Shown: positions 17,036 through 26,076, counted from the stretch's first letter. The stretch: 64,000 nt of DNA from a virus (IMGVR_UViG_3300017917_002759:36841-100840); one strand, 5' to 3'. Numbers and translations are program-made. The notes: generated by a model from the letters alone, not told the origin.

Positions 17036-18463
17036 TCAAGGATTTAAGTCGAAACTCCAATATCCGGCTGCATATTCGCCTTCGAAGCTTTTGAGCCACT
17101 GACCGTCTTCCCATTTATATTGTATTAAAGTTTTGATGTTTTGAACATATTCGATACTACTGCTACTAGATGATTCAAATACTATGCTCCAAGAATCTGT
17201 GTTAGAGTTCCATTGTATAATATCATTAGCCGAAGCAGTAAATCCGTTACCGTCGCCATTTTTCCATGCTTCGATATTTTCTGGAATATCTTCTAAAATT
17301 AGATACCTAGTTCCGTTTGGAATATTATTGTAGCCATTAAAAGCCGAAATCGGATTGAATGTTGTAGGATTAATAATAGCATCAACCGGCGACAATGTGT
17401 TTGTAGGCACGGTGTCTGCATCGAGTGTTACTTGTAAAAATGTCGAATCTATTTCATTAATAACAAAAGTACCTACGATTTCAGCTCCGCTAGGCTGAAG
17501 GAATCTTATCTGACTGATCGCCGGTGTGAAGCCCTCGTATTGATCTAAAACAACAGTCCAATCTAATCTTTGACCATGTTTAATAGGAATATTTAAACCA
17601 AGGTCAGAAACCGCTTCGTTGGGATTCAGCACACTGACATTGTAGAGTTTATCACTAAGATTTCCAGTATCTGCTTTTAATAACAGCACTCCAAATCCTC
17701 CCGGAGTGACTCTTACCGCACCAGGATTAGGATCAGGTCCGTCTATATAATTAAATGCTAATTCAGATAATGGTTTTAATTGACCATCATCACTAAACAT
17801 GTTCATAATAATGTTTTGTACAATACCGAGTTTTTTAACTTTAACAGGGGGACTGATGTATATAGGCATTTCAAAATCTAAAGTACATATATCAATCTCA
17901 GATTCAGTTCCTGCGGGAATGGATCTTCCTGTAAAAGTTGTATTGATCATATCAACGACACTGAGACTAGTCCAATCGATATAATTATCAGTGGTCTGTA
18001 CTTCGAGACTGGGATTAAACAATACTAAAATTTGTTCTAGTAACTGTAATTTTTGATCTGTATTACTAGTCCAAATATCGGCTCTCATAGTAAGCTTGAA
18101 AGGTGTAGGCATCAATCGCTCTACAGTATATCCGCCACCTTGATTATTACCATATACTGGATCACCGTTGTCATCGAATTCATAATTTCTTTCTCTGATA
18201 TTAACCTTGCTGACATAGGTAGCATCGGATAATCTAGTCCTGTCTAATTCTAATCCTGTAATATAACAGGCTATCTTAGGCACACTGGGTAGTTTGTTTT
18301 CGCTATTTTCTTTGATAATAGCTGCAACTTGTCTGGTCATATCCCCGTAAGTAACAGGAACCAACTTTTCAGTTCCATCGCCAGCTCGATATTTAAAACC
18401 GATGAAGATTCGCATAAACTGAGTTACATATCTTCTTATCTGACCGTCATAAAAGAAATCCAT
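17036..18463 (-). CDS. gp15: Tail completion / sheath stabiliser protein, gp15-like
   Basis: 475 residues. The N-terminal about 230 residues match the plan of T4 gp15: FYDGQIRRYVTQFMRIF at the start, LVPVTYGDMTRQ, PTPFKLTMRADIWT, then QLLEQILVLFNPSLEVQ. gp15 caps the tail tube and sheath and joins the tail to the neck. T4 gp15 is about 272 residues, so this version has roughly 200 extra C-terminal residues ending in Trp-rich segments (IQWNSNTDSW; YKWEDGQWLKSF) that recur in gp14 and the sheath of this phage. The ATG at 18463 overlaps the gp14 stop by one base. Confidence 0.82.
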   Translation of the reverse strand: MDFFYDGQIRRYVTQFMRIFIGFKYRAGDGTEKLVPVTYGDMTRQVAAIIKENSENKLPSVPKIACYITGLELDRTRLSDATYVSKVNIRERNYEFDDNGDPVYGNNQGGGYTVERLMPTPFKLTMRADIWTSNTDQKLQLLEQILVLFNPSLEVQTTDNYIDWTSLSVVDMINTTFTGRSIPAGTESEIDICTLDFEMPIYISPPVKVKKLGIVQNIIMNMFSDDGQLKPLSELAFNYIDGPDPNPGAVRVTPGGFGVLLLKADTGNLSDKLYNVSVLNPNEAVSDLGLNIPIKHGQRLDWTVVLDQYEGFTPAISQIRFLQPSGAEIVGTFVINEIDSTFLQVTLDADTVPTNTLSPVDAIINPTTFNPISAFNGYNNIPNGTRYLILEDIPENIEAWKNGDGNGFTASANDIIQWNSNTDSWSIVFESSSSSSIEYVQNIKTLIQYKWEDGQWLKSFEGEYAAGYWSFDLNP

Positions 18464-19707
18464 TATTCATCCGCCTTTGGTCTTAGGGCTTTACTCAAGC
18501 TCTGCTTTTCTTTAACTTCTTTACCGTTAATGATAGTAGAATTATCATTGTTGATAAAAGTAGATTTTTGATTCTGTCTTACTTCTTTGCCCTCAAATGG
18601 TTTACCGGTGCCTGTATCGCTGGCCCCTAGATTGCTCATAGTCATCCTTACCTTGTCCTCGTACTTAACCCATCTGCGTCCGTTAAATCTAAATAATCTC
18701 TGAGGTGTATAATCTGTTCGAAGATGGAATTGTCCCTCTACTGCGGTCATCGGAAAAGTTATACCGCTGGTAAATGGAGCACCGTTCGGTGGAACAACAT
18801 CTTCGTGATAGTTATCGTACCCGTCTTTTGTTGGAGTGTCCATAGTTGAGCTAGCATCAATTATCTGAATAATTGTTCCATCCGGACCTTCGACACTGGC
18901 AATACTAGAATCTAGTACTCCACTATCTGTGGTGACTAATTTAGGATTACCGTGGTCATCTAATGGCACAGTATAATACATAGAAGTATCATACCCGCTT
19001 CTCGGAGCATCCAATTCGGCTTGATCAAGGACCGCCTGAGTAATTTCTAATTCTTTAGCATATGTACTCATTATATCTCTAAGTGTAAATTCAGATTCTG
19101 TACCATCACAATTTTCTTGAACCTTGTCAAGGATATCTTTGAATTCTTGACTATCAACTAATGGTTTGCATTTAGCACGATATAAATGAGGATACCATGT
19201 AGATGAAAATCCCTCCGCTGCTCTATTAACTTCTTCGATTACATAGAATCTTTTTAATGCAAAAGTAAAATCGTTTAGGGCAAATTCATCTTTTAAATGC
19301 GGGAGCTCTATAACGTCTCCCGAAATCATTTTTCTGCCGAGTTTTTCCACAGTGTCGTTGATATGGAAAGTTATAAAAATAGTATCATTTTGTAAGAACA
19401 AACCAAACTGACTTAGATTAAAGTCAATGTCTTGGATGTTATAAACTCCTCGCAACACATAAACGTCCGGGTCATATTTACGATCTCTGTTTTCTAAGAA
19501 CAGCATATCTTGTATTTGAGTAGGATTTTTAGTATCGTAAAACGGAGTGGTAGGTGTAGCTTCGTCAGTTGATGTTGGACCACCGGGACCTATATACTTG
19601 TGGATCAGCACATCAGTGCCGCCTACTTGGAACATTTCCCAGACGGTTTTATCTATAAATTTGTAGTCATTGCCCTTTTCTGGGCGATATAGCGAAAGTC
19701 TTGGCAT
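18463..19707 (-). CDS. gp14: Neck protein gp14-like
   Basis: 414 residues from ATG 19707; a TTG further upstream (19749) would overlap the start of gp13 and is rejected. The beginning MPRLSLYRPEKGNDYKFIDK followed by VGGTDVLIHKY, DPTQIQDMLFLENRDRKYDP-type residues and GDVIELPHL is the pattern of gp14 neck proteins of aquatic T4-like phages. gp14 with gp13 closes the filled head and receives the tail. Longer than T4 gp14 (about 256); the C-terminal part holds a module EGQFHLRTDY..LFRFNGRRWVKYED that also occurs in the sheath. Confidence 0.8.
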   Translation of the reverse strand: MPRLSLYRPEKGNDYKFIDKTVWEMFQVGGTDVLIHKYIGPGGPTSTDEATPTTPFYDTKNPTQIQDMLFLENRDRKYDPDVYVLRGVYNIQDIDFNLSQFGLFLQNDTIFITFHINDTVEKLGRKMISGDVIELPHLKDEFALNDFTFALKRFYVIEEVNRAAEGFSSTWYPHLYRAKCKPLVDSQEFKDILDKVQENCDGTESEFTLRDIMSTYAKELEITQAVLDQAELDAPRSGYDTSMYYTVPLDDHGNPKLVTTDSGVLDSSIASVEGPDGTIIQIIDASSTMDTPTKDGYDNYHEDVVPPNGAPFTSGITFPMTAVEGQFHLRTDYTPQRLFRFNGRRWVKYEDKVRMTMSNLGASDTGTGKPFEGKEVRQNQKSTFINNDNSTIINGKEVKEKQSLSKALRPKADE

Positions 19708-19714
19708 AGTACTA

Positions 19715-19722
19715 TATTTACC
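19715..19722 (-). promoter_or_regulatory. Putative late promoter octamer GGTAAATA (gp14 side)
   Basis: Minus-strand octamer in the 33-bp gap between the divergent gp14 and gp13 starts, ending eight bases before the gp14 ATG. Confidence 0.5.
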
Positions 19723-19727
19723 GATGT

Positions 19728-19735
19728 AATAAATA
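19728..19735 (+). promoter_or_regulatory. Putative late promoter octamer AATAAATA (gp13 side)
   Basis: Plus-strand octamer; its last base is six before the gp13 ATG, so the predicted +1 is the A of the start codon. With 19715-19722 it forms a back-to-back pair of late promoters. Confidence 0.55.
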
Positions 19736-19740
19736 CTAGC

Positions 19741-20499
19741 ATGAGCCAATTAGATCAAGAAAAACAGAAAGTCTATGATTACTGTCGCTTAATGCTGGGC
19801 GACGGTATGACTGATGTTGAGCTAGACCCAGCACACTACGAAACAGCACTACAGCGATCTTTAGCAATATTTCGACAAAGAGGCGATAATTCTGTAGAGG
19901 AAAGCTTCGCATTTTTGACCCTCGAAAAAGACAAAAATGAATATATCTTGCCCGAAGAAATACAAACAGTTAGAGAGATATATCGTAGAAGTATAGGATC
20001 TAGAAGTGGCGGCGGCAACGGTGGCACAGTATTTGAACCCTTTAACTTAGCCTATACAAATACCTACTTACTTAGTTCTACTAACATGGGTGGTCTTGCT
20101 ACTTACGAGCTTTTCGCAGGTTATCAAGAGCGTGTGGGTAAAATGTTTGGTAGTTTTATTAACTTTACCTTTATTCCTGAAAGTAGAAAGCTGATCATAA
20201 TGCAGCGTCCTAGAACACAGGAAGAAGTAATGTTATGGGTTTATAATAAAAAACCAGACGTATCAATATTAACTAACGTGTATTCAGGACAGTGGATCAA
20301 AGATTATAGTCTAGCAAATTGTAAAATTATGCTAGGACAAGCCAGAGAAAAATTTGCAAGTATCGCAGGACCCCAAGGCGGAACTGCGCTAAATGGAGCA
20401 GCACTAAAATCCGAAGGACAAGCCGATCTTGACCGATTAACCATGGAATTGGTAACACAAGTATCTGGAGGACAAGGCTATAGCTTTGTAATAGGTTAA
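19741..20499 (+). CDS. gp13: Neck protein gp13-like
   Basis: 252 residues. The start (QKVYDYCRLMLGDGMTDVEL) and following LDPAHYETALQRSLAIFRQRG match the N-terminus of T4 gp13 (EEYCRLKLGAP..NVELT). The middle has a Gly-rich loop, and PESRKLIIMQRPRTQEEVMLWVYN is the conserved strand region. gp13 is a head-completion neck protein that pairs with gp14. In T4 the two genes run in the same direction; here they are divergent. ATG at 19741 with no Shine-Dalgarno, consistent with a leaderless late mRNA. Confidence 0.82.
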   Translation: MSQLDQEKQKVYDYCRLMLGDGMTDVELDPAHYETALQRSLAIFRQRGDNSVEESFAFLTLEKDKNEYILPEEIQTVREIYRRSIGSRSGGGNGGTVFEPFNLAYTNTYLLSSTNMGGLATYELFAGYQERVGKMFGSFINFTFIPESRKLIIMQRPRTQEEVMLWVYNKKPDVSILTNVYSGQWIKDYSLANCKIMLGQAREKFASIAGPQGGTALNGAALKSEGQADLDRLTMELVTQVSGGQGYSFVIG

Positions 20500-20837
20500 T
20501 GAAAGCTTCGGAATTTATATTTGAATCCGACGAGGAATATTACACTGAAACCGCTAAAATGGTTTGGGGAGTAGGAAAACAAACTACTCGAGGTGGTAAA
20601 GCAAAATTAAAATTTCGATGTACTACAGGACAACGTGCCGGGAGACAAGTAAGTCACCCCAGTAAATGCCATCAACAATATGATGTAGCACAAGCTCAAA
20701 GAATGAAAACCACTAGAGCTCGAACAAAAACACAACAAGCTCGCAGACAAACAAGAACTAAATCTATCAATACTGCTAGTGTTTTAGCACAAAGGCTCAA
20801 CACCGGCAAACCAAAAACTCCAAAACCATATTATTAA
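20499..20837 (+). CDS. Very basic protein with capsid-targeting-like N-terminus
   Basis: 112 residues, start overlapping the gp13 stop by one base (TAATG). The first residues MKASEFIFE-S look like the capsid-targeting sequence of T4 internal proteins (MKTYQEFIAE-A), with an I-x-E site for the prohead protease. The rest is Lys/Arg/Gln-rich (KTTRARTKTQQARRQTRTK), with KFRCTTGQRAGRQVSHPSKC in the middle, suggesting DNA binding. The likely role is an internal head protein packaged with DNA; this is inference from the tag and charge. Confidence 0.65.
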   Translation: MKASEFIFESDEEYYTETAKMVWGVGKQTTRGGKAKLKFRCTTGQRAGRQVSHPSKCHQQYDVAQAQRMKTTRARTKTQQARRQTRTKSINTASVLAQRLNTGKPKTPKPYY

Positions 20838-20838
20838 C

Positions 20839-20867
20839 TTGACCTTTTAGATCATAGATCATATAAT
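20839..20867 (+). promoter_or_regulatory. Sigma70-type promoter before the nucleotide kinase
   Basis: -35 TTGACC (20839-20844), 17-bp spacer, -10 TATAAT (20862-20867). Predicted +1 about 20874, with a 13-nt leader carrying GGAGG before the ATG at 20887. Confidence 0.8.
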
Positions 20868-20886
20868 ATCTTTATTGGAGGATATT

Positions 20887-21528
20887 ATGATCATAGGTAT
20901 TTGCGGATTTATTGGCAGCGGCAAAGATACAATCGCTGACTATCTTGTAAATTCTCACGAATTTCGAAGAGAAAGTTTTGCTTCAACTCTCAAAGATGCT
21001 GTAAGCGCGGTGTTTGGATGGGACCGAACACTGTTAGAAGGGCGTACTAAGGAAGCCCGAGAGTGGCGGGAGCAAGTAGATCCGTGGTGGGCTAAACGAC
21101 TTGACATGCCCACACTAACTCCTAGATGGGTACTGCAATATTGGGGTACAGAGGTGTGTCGTAAATCGTTCCATGATGATATATGGATCGCTAGCCTAGA
21201 AAACAAACTCCGCAATTCTAAAGATCATGTGGTAATCTCAGATTGCCGGTTTCCTAATGAAATACAAAGTATTCGTAATGCTGGTGGCAAAATCGTATGG
21301 GTCAAACGTGGTCAATTGCCTGACTGGTATGATGATGCGGTTTCTTTAAATAAAGGCCCCAACGGAAACATGACCTGGGCCGGAGCAAAAACTAGATTAG
21401 AACAGCTTAAAATACATGCTTCGGAAACAGCATGGGTTGGTACAAAATTTGATGCTGTATTGGAAAACGATAGCAGTATTGACGATCTATATAAAAAAGT
21501 AGAGCAGTTAGTTAAAAGTCAGCCATAA
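20887..21528 (+). CDS. gp1: Deoxynucleoside monophosphate kinase, gp1-like
   Basis: 213 residues from ATG 20887, chosen over a TTG at 20875 because GGAGG (20877-20881) stands correctly before it. P-loop GFIGSGKDT at residues 7-15 followed by IADYL and LKDAVSAVFGW, as in T4 gp1 (SGVKRSGKDTTADF..IKDAL). A later VVISDCRFPNE strand and KIVWVKR match the dNMP-kinase core. It phosphorylates dNMPs to feed phage DNA synthesis. It has its own sigma70-type promoter, so it is an early gene set within the late virion block. Confidence 0.85.
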   Translation: MIIGICGFIGSGKDTIADYLVNSHEFRRESFASTLKDAVSAVFGWDRTLLEGRTKEAREWREQVDPWWAKRLDMPTLTPRWVLQYWGTEVCRKSFHDDIWIASLENKLRNSKDHVVISDCRFPNEIQSIRNAGGKIVWVKRGQLPDWYDDAVSLNKGPNGNMTWAGAKTRLEQLKIHASETAWVGTKFDAVLENDSSIDDLYKKVEQLVKSQP

Positions 21529-21847
21529 GATCGCCTTGCTTCCATTTAATTCCTTCTTTGGCTAACACACGTTGGCAGTTAGCGCAGACTGTTTTTAGAT
21601 TACTAGGCCGACAGTTATTTAGATCCTCATCCACATGATATACAGAGAATACTTCCGGATGACTTGATTTAAAACCGCAGCGATCGCATTGATTCTTCTT
21701 TCGATAACCTGCACGATACCATCTAGGAATCCCATGATACTTTCCGTTTCTTAGACATATCTCACACAACGAACGATAGTATATCCTTCCCTGTTTCTTA
21801 TAATTAATCGCAGCAGGCCTTAAACCGCATTCACATAGTGGTCTCAT
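21512..21847 (-). CDS. HNH endonuclease-like zinc-binding protein
   Basis: 111 residues from ATG 21847. Two zinc-knuckle pairs are visible (CECG with CEIC; CDRCG with CANC), and the core YHVDEDLNNCRPSNLKTVC follows the HNH layout (His, then N..NL..C). The start is supported by a TTTAAATA octamer ending exactly six bases before it; an upstream codon at 21916 has no such signal. It is tail-to-tail with the kinase gene (17-bp overlap) and lies on the opposite strand from its neighbours, like a free-standing homing-type endonuclease. Confidence 0.78.
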   Translation of the reverse strand: MRPLCECGLRPAAINYKKQGRIYYRSLCEICLRNGKYHGIPRWYRAGYRKKNQCDRCGFKSSHPEVFSVYHVDEDLNNCRPSNLKTVCANCQRVLAKEGIKWKQGDLMADF

Positions 21848-21852
21848 AATTA

Positions 21853-21860
21853 TATTTAAA
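21853..21860 (-). promoter_or_regulatory. Putative late promoter octamer TTTAAATA for the HNH gene
   Basis: Minus-strand octamer ending six bases before the ATG at 21847, giving a predicted leaderless transcript. Confidence 0.5.
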
Positions 21861-21921
21861 GAAACCTGCCCTTTTCTTCCCCTTTTCTTCTGGTAATAAC
21901 GGTGTATTTTTATCAAAAGCC

Positions 21922-21929
21922 GCTAAATA
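21922..21929 (+). promoter_or_regulatory. Putative late promoter octamer GCTAAATA before gp18
   Basis: Late-type octamer 35 nt before the sheath ATG; the leader contains AGGAGA at 21951-21956. Confidence 0.5.
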
Positions 21930-21963
21930 TCTATACGAGATTTAACCATCAGGAGATAACGGA

Positions 21964-24900
21964 ATGGCCCTACAATCACCCGGCGTACAAGTTACGGTAA
22001 TTGACGAGAGTGTATATACTACTGCGGAAGCAGGTACTACTCCTCTTATCGTAGTTGCTACAGCACAGAATAAAACAAATGCCAGCAATACAGGAATTGC
22101 TCAAGGCACACTAAAAACTAATGCAGGTCGTGCATATAGAATTTCAAGCCAAAGAGAACTAGTTGATGTCTTTGGCGTACCCACATTTAAAAAGACTGCT
22201 ACTGGTGCTCCAATCCACGGCGGCGAGCAAAACGAATACGGTCTTCAAGCAGCTTACAGTTTGCTAGGTGTAACTAATTCGGCATTCATCGTAAGAGCAG
22301 ACATCGATTTAAACGAATTAGCACCGTCCTCAACTGCACCAGGATCTGAACCAGCAGATGGACAGTGGTGGTTAGATACCGCAGCTACAACATATGGAAC
22401 TTTCGAATGGGATTCCAGTGCAGCTAGCGATGGCGGACAACGCTTTGTTAATAAATCTCCTATTGTATTAACACTCGATGATGCTGATAATTTAAACAAT
22501 CCTACAACTAATCCTACTCCTAAGGCCAACGTAGGAAGAGTCGGTGATTATGCTCTAGTAGCATCTACTGATGTAATAAGAATCTTTTACAAAGGTCAAG
22601 CCTACGGTGAAGGAACTCCTGTTTGGGCATTAGTTGGAAGTCAGCAATGGAGATCATTCTGGCCCGCAGCTGAGCTCGGTGTTGCTGGCAATAATTCCGG
22701 TACTATTACAATGACTATCGGTTTAGGCTTAGATAATGCAGACTTAACATCAATCACAATCAATCCAAATTCAAATGCTACCGCAGTTGCCGCGGCAATC
22801 GGAAGTCTAGTAGAAGGTGTTGTTGTTAGAGCAGTATCTAGCACACAGTTAGCGGTCTATGCAGTAGGCAGTGATAATGATCCTGACACAGGACTAGGTC
22901 AAGACGATTCCACAGCGTTCCAAGTTTTAAGAATTGGCGGTTCAGGAATCGATTCTGTATTTCCTTCAATAACAGGTTCTTCTAAAACATTTTATCTCCC
23001 AGATTTTAGTATGGGACCTCACACAGCAGTCCCACAGTGGAAAGAATCAACTAATTCTCCTCGCCCAACAGGTTCTGTATGGGTCAAGACTACAGAACCA
23101 AATGCAGGTGCTCGCTGGAAAGTGAAAAAATGGTCTGGCTCTGCTAAAATTTGGCAAGAAGTATCTGCACCATTATACGGAACTAGCCAAGAAGCGATCT
23201 TCAGACTAGATCCTTCTAAGGGCGGACTAGGTATTCCGCAGAATTCTGTTTATGTTCAATACAATTACGAAGAAAATACAGGTTATGATACTGATCCGGC
23301 GACTGCTACATTTAAAATATTTTACAGAAAAGCAGTTGGAATTTCTTCAATAACCTCAGAAGCAGTTACAAGCATTACTGCTAAAGAGTATGTTTTAAAC
23401 ATAGCTGAAAGCGTAGTAGGCAACAAAAACCTTTCTTCAGCTGTTGAAGTAACTGTCGGTAGTGATAGTCCAGCAACAGCACCGACTGTTTCTCAAATCG
23501 TCGAAGCTATTAATGCAGCCGGTCTAGTTAATGTCGAAGCTGTGTTGTTGTCTAATAATAGAATTTCTATCAGACATAATACTGGTGGTGAAATCAGAAT
23601 CGCAGACCAAGATGACCTATTTGGCGAACTAGAATTAGACACTGCCTATACTTCAAATCTTTACAGCGATCCTAGCGGAGCTTTTGATTATATCGTAAGC
23701 AGCTGGGCTCCATTAGCCGGAAATTACGAAGCTTCTAATACTTCACCAATTAATGATCCGGTAGATGGCCAGTTATGGTATTCTAGCAGAATTGACGAAG
23801 TTGATATTATGGTCCATAACGGAACAACATGGAAAGGTTACCGTCAGATTTATCCAGGTACTGATCCCAATGGTCCTATTATCAGTGCAACTCGTCCGAC
23901 TACTTACAGCGACGGATCTACAAGCATTGCAGGTAATCCTAGCGCCAATGGCCAACTATGGATCAGCACTGCTGACTTAGAAAATTATCCAACGATTTAT
24001 CGCTGGAATAACGATACACAAAAATGGGATCTAATCGATAAAACCGATCAAACTACAGAAAACGGTATTATTTTTGCAGATGCTAGAGCAGGAACTGATG
24101 GAGGCACTACCTCTACAGCGCCAGAGGGTACTATATCAGAACTTCTCGACGACGACTTTTTAGATTTTGATGCTCCAGATCCTACTTTATATCCACTGGG
24201 CATGTTACTATGGAACACTCGTAGAAGCGGATTTAACGTTAAACGCTATGTGGTAAATCATGTTGATACCGATGCTGACAATGCCTTAATGAACGAAGGA
24301 ATGGATACTTATTATCCAAATCGTTGGGTAACAGCTAGTTCAAATCAAGAAGATGGTTCAGGAAGTTTTGGACGCAAAGCACAACGTAAAGTCGTTGTTG
24401 AAGCTCTTAAAGCAATGGTTGATACCAACCAAGATATCCGCGAAGAAGAAAGTCGTGCATTTAATTTGATTTCTTGCCCAGGATATCCTGAACTACTAAG
24501 CAACTTAGTTGGACTAAATCTTGATAGAGGAACCACAGCATTTGTTGTTGGAGACACTCCGTTCAACTTAACTAGCGATACAACTTCATTATCTAACTGG
24601 GGTAATAATGCAGATGACGCATTAGACAACGGTGATAAAGGTCTTGTAACCAGAGATGCTTATGCTTCTGTGTTCTACCCAAGCGGTAGATCTACAGATA
24701 ACACTGGCAGTGAAATTGTTGTTCCAGCAAGTCATATGATGTTACGTACAATCGCTCTAAGCGATCAAGTTTCATACCCATGGTTTGCACCAGCAGGAAC
24801 AAGACGTGGTGGTATTACTAACGCTACAGCAGTTGGATACGTTAATAGACAAGACGGTGAATTTAAAATCGTTTCTTTAACCGAAGGTCAGAGAGATGCT

Positions 24901-25323
24901 TTATACAACGTCAGCATCAACCCAATTACATTCTTTAATGGTGTTGGTCTAGTCAATTATGGACAGAAGACTTTGTCAGGAAACGCATCAGCACTAGATC
25001 GTATCAATGTAGCACGTTTGGTTGTTTATCTACGCAGTCAGTTGAATAAACTCGCTAAACCGTTTGTGTTTGAACCTAATGATAAGATCACACGTGACGA
25101 AGTTAAGCAAGCGGTTGAAAGCTTATTGTTAGAGCTAGTCGGTCTAAGAGCTTTATACGATTTTGCTGTAGTCTGCGATGAAACTAATAACACACCACAA
25201 AGAATCGATCGAAATGAATTGTATGTTGATATTGCTATAGAACCAGTTAAAGCAATTGAGTTCATTTACATTCCATTGAGATTAAAGAATACAGGAGAGA
25301 TCCAAAGTTCGTTAAACTCTTAA
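21964..25323 (+). CDS. gp18: Contractile tail sheath protein gp18
   Basis: 1119 residues, far longer than T4 gp18 (about 659). The N-terminal SPGVQVTVIDESVYT and C-terminal block (RKVVVEALKAMVDTNQDIRE, ISCPGYPELL, YPWFAPAGTRRG, GQKTLS, INVARLVVYLRSQL, ETNNTPQRIDRNELYVDI) are diagnostic of sheath proteins. The extra length holds at least four small modules with G-Q-W or G-S-V-W starts (EPADGQWWLDT, PTGSVWVKTTEP, DPVDGQLWYSS, SANGQLWIST), probably surface domains on the sheath subunit. Strong SD AGGAGA precedes ATG 21964. Confidence 0.95.
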   Translation: MALQSPGVQVTVIDESVYTTAEAGTTPLIVVATAQNKTNASNTGIAQGTLKTNAGRAYRISSQRELVDVFGVPTFKKTATGAPIHGGEQNEYGLQAAYSLLGVTNSAFIVRADIDLNELAPSSTAPGSEPADGQWWLDTAATTYGTFEWDSSAASDGGQRFVNKSPIVLTLDDADNLNNPTTNPTPKANVGRVGDYALVASTDVIRIFYKGQAYGEGTPVWALVGSQQWRSFWPAAELGVAGNNSGTITMTIGLGLDNADLTSITINPNSNATAVAAAIGSLVEGVVVRAVSSTQLAVYAVGSDNDPDTGLGQDDSTAFQVLRIGGSGIDSVFPSITGSSKTFYLPDFSMGPHTAVPQWKESTNSPRPTGSVWVKTTEPNAGARWKVKKWSGSAKIWQEVSAPLYGTSQEAIFRLDPSKGGLGIPQNSVYVQYNYEENTGYDTDPATATFKIFYRKAVGISSITSEAVTSITAKEYVLNIAESVVGNKNLSSAVEVTVGSDSPATAPTVSQIVEAINAAGLVNVEAVLLSNNRISIRHNTGGEIRIADQDDLFGELELDTAYTSNLYSDPSGAFDYIVSSWAPLAGNYEASNTSPINDPVDGQLWYSSRIDEVDIMVHNGTTWKGYRQIYPGTDPNGPIISATRPTTYSDGSTSIAGNPSANGQLWISTADLENYPTIYRWNNDTQKWDLIDKTDQTTENGIIFADARAGTDGGTTSTAPEGTISELLDDDFLDFDAPDPTLYPLGMLLWNTRRSGFNVKRYVVNHVDTDADNALMNEGMDTYYPNRWVTASSNQEDGSGSFGRKAQRKVVVEALKAMVDTNQDIREEESRAFNLISCPGYPELLSNLVGLNLDRGTTAFVVGDTPFNLTSDTTSLSNWGNNADDALDNGDKGLVTRDAYASVFYPSGRSTDNTGSEIVVPASHMMLRTIALSDQVSYPWFAPAGTRRGGITNATAVGYVNRQDGEFKIVSLTEGQRDALYNVSINPITFFNGVGLVNYGQKTLSGNASALDRINVARLVVYLRSQLNKLAKPFVFEPNDKITRDEVKQAVESLLLELVGLRALYDFAVVCDETNNTPQRIDRNELYVDIAIEPVKAIEFIYIPLRLKNTGEIQSSLNS

Positions 25324-25328
25324 GATAT

Positions 25329-25350
25329 GGGGACTTAGTTCCCCTTATTT
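25329..25350 (+). terminator. Weak hairpin after gp18
   Basis: GGGGA / TCCCC stem with a short loop followed by TTATTT; positioned between the gp18 stop and the gp19 promoter. It may attenuate rather than stop transcription. Confidence 0.5.
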
Positions 25351-25355
25351 GAGGT

Positions 25356-25363
25356 GATAAATA
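25356..25363 (+). promoter_or_regulatory. Late promoter octamer GATAAATA before gp19
   Basis: Octamer ending 23 nt before the tail tube ATG; the leader contains a GGAG Shine-Dalgarno sequence. Confidence 0.6.
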
Positions 25364-25385
25364 ACAATACCCGGAGCAAGAAAAT

Positions 25386-26027
25386 ATGTCAATTTCAACA
25401 TTAAACAAACTAACAGTTCCATTAGCAAGTGATGCTTCAGCAAGCACACAAGGTATGCTAATGCCGAAACTAAAGTATCGCTTTAGAGTGGTATTACAAG
25501 GTTTTGGAGCAAATGGAACAGCAACAACAGAATTAACTAAACAGGTAATGGATATAACTCGTCCTAAAGTTCAATTTGAAGAAATTGAAGTTCCTGTTTA
25601 TAACAGCAGAATTTATCTAGCAGGACGTCATCAGTGGGAACCAATGACATTGAATGTACGTGACGATGCTAGCGGAAACATCCAGAGATTGTGCGGTGAG
25701 CAAATCCAGAAACAATTCGACTTCTTTGAACAGGCCAGTGCTGCTTCGGGAATTGATTATAAATTTACTACTGTTATCGAAGTCCTAGACGGCGGAAATG
25801 GAACACAATCTCCAAACGTTCTAGAAACATTTGAATGCTATGGTTGTTTCGTACAAAACATCGACTACGGTGATTTGAACTATACTTCTAATGAAGCTGC
25901 TACTGTAAATTTGAGCATACGTTTTGATAACGCTGTTCAATATAAGGGTGGTGCTGTAGATGGTATCGGAAGAAACATCGGAGCAAGAACAATCGGTTCG
26001 CTAACTACCGGGGGCGGCGGACTCTAA
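25386..26027 (+). CDS. gp19: Tail tube protein gp19
   Basis: 213 residues, near the usual size for the family. MPKLKYRFRVVLQGFG near residue 24, QVMDITRPKVQFEEIEVPVYNSRIYLAGRHQWEPMTLNVRDD and the C-terminal QNIDYGDLNYTSNEAATVNLSIRFDNA-type strand pairs are characteristic of the gp19 beta-sandwich that stacks as hexamers inside the sheath (segments quoted here are discontinuous). It lies immediately downstream of gp18, as in T4, with its own late promoter and a strong terminator after it, which allows high expression independent of neighbours. Confidence 0.93.
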   Translation: MSISTLNKLTVPLASDASASTQGMLMPKLKYRFRVVLQGFGANGTATTELTKQVMDITRPKVQFEEIEVPVYNSRIYLAGRHQWEPMTLNVRDDASGNIQRLCGEQIQKQFDFFEQASAASGIDYKFTTVIEVLDGGNGTQSPNVLETFECYGCFVQNIDYGDLNYTSNEAATVNLSIRFDNAVQYKGGAVDGIGRNIGARTIGSLTTGGGGL

Positions 26028-26044
26028 GATTTAGCAGTCCAATT

Positions 26045-26076
26045 AAAAGGCTCGGATTTATTCCGAGCTTTTTTTT
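26045..26076 (+). terminator. Rho-independent terminator after gp19
   Basis: AAAAG + GCTCGGA stem, TTTAT loop, TCCGAGC, then eight T residues. A perfect 7-bp GC-rich stem extended by A/T pairs. Confidence 0.9.

Noticed and set aside
16638-17114. Functional Nudix hydrolase
   Set aside because: The overall layout is Nudix-like, but the catalytic Nudix box residues are not present, so only a Nudix-like fold is claimed.
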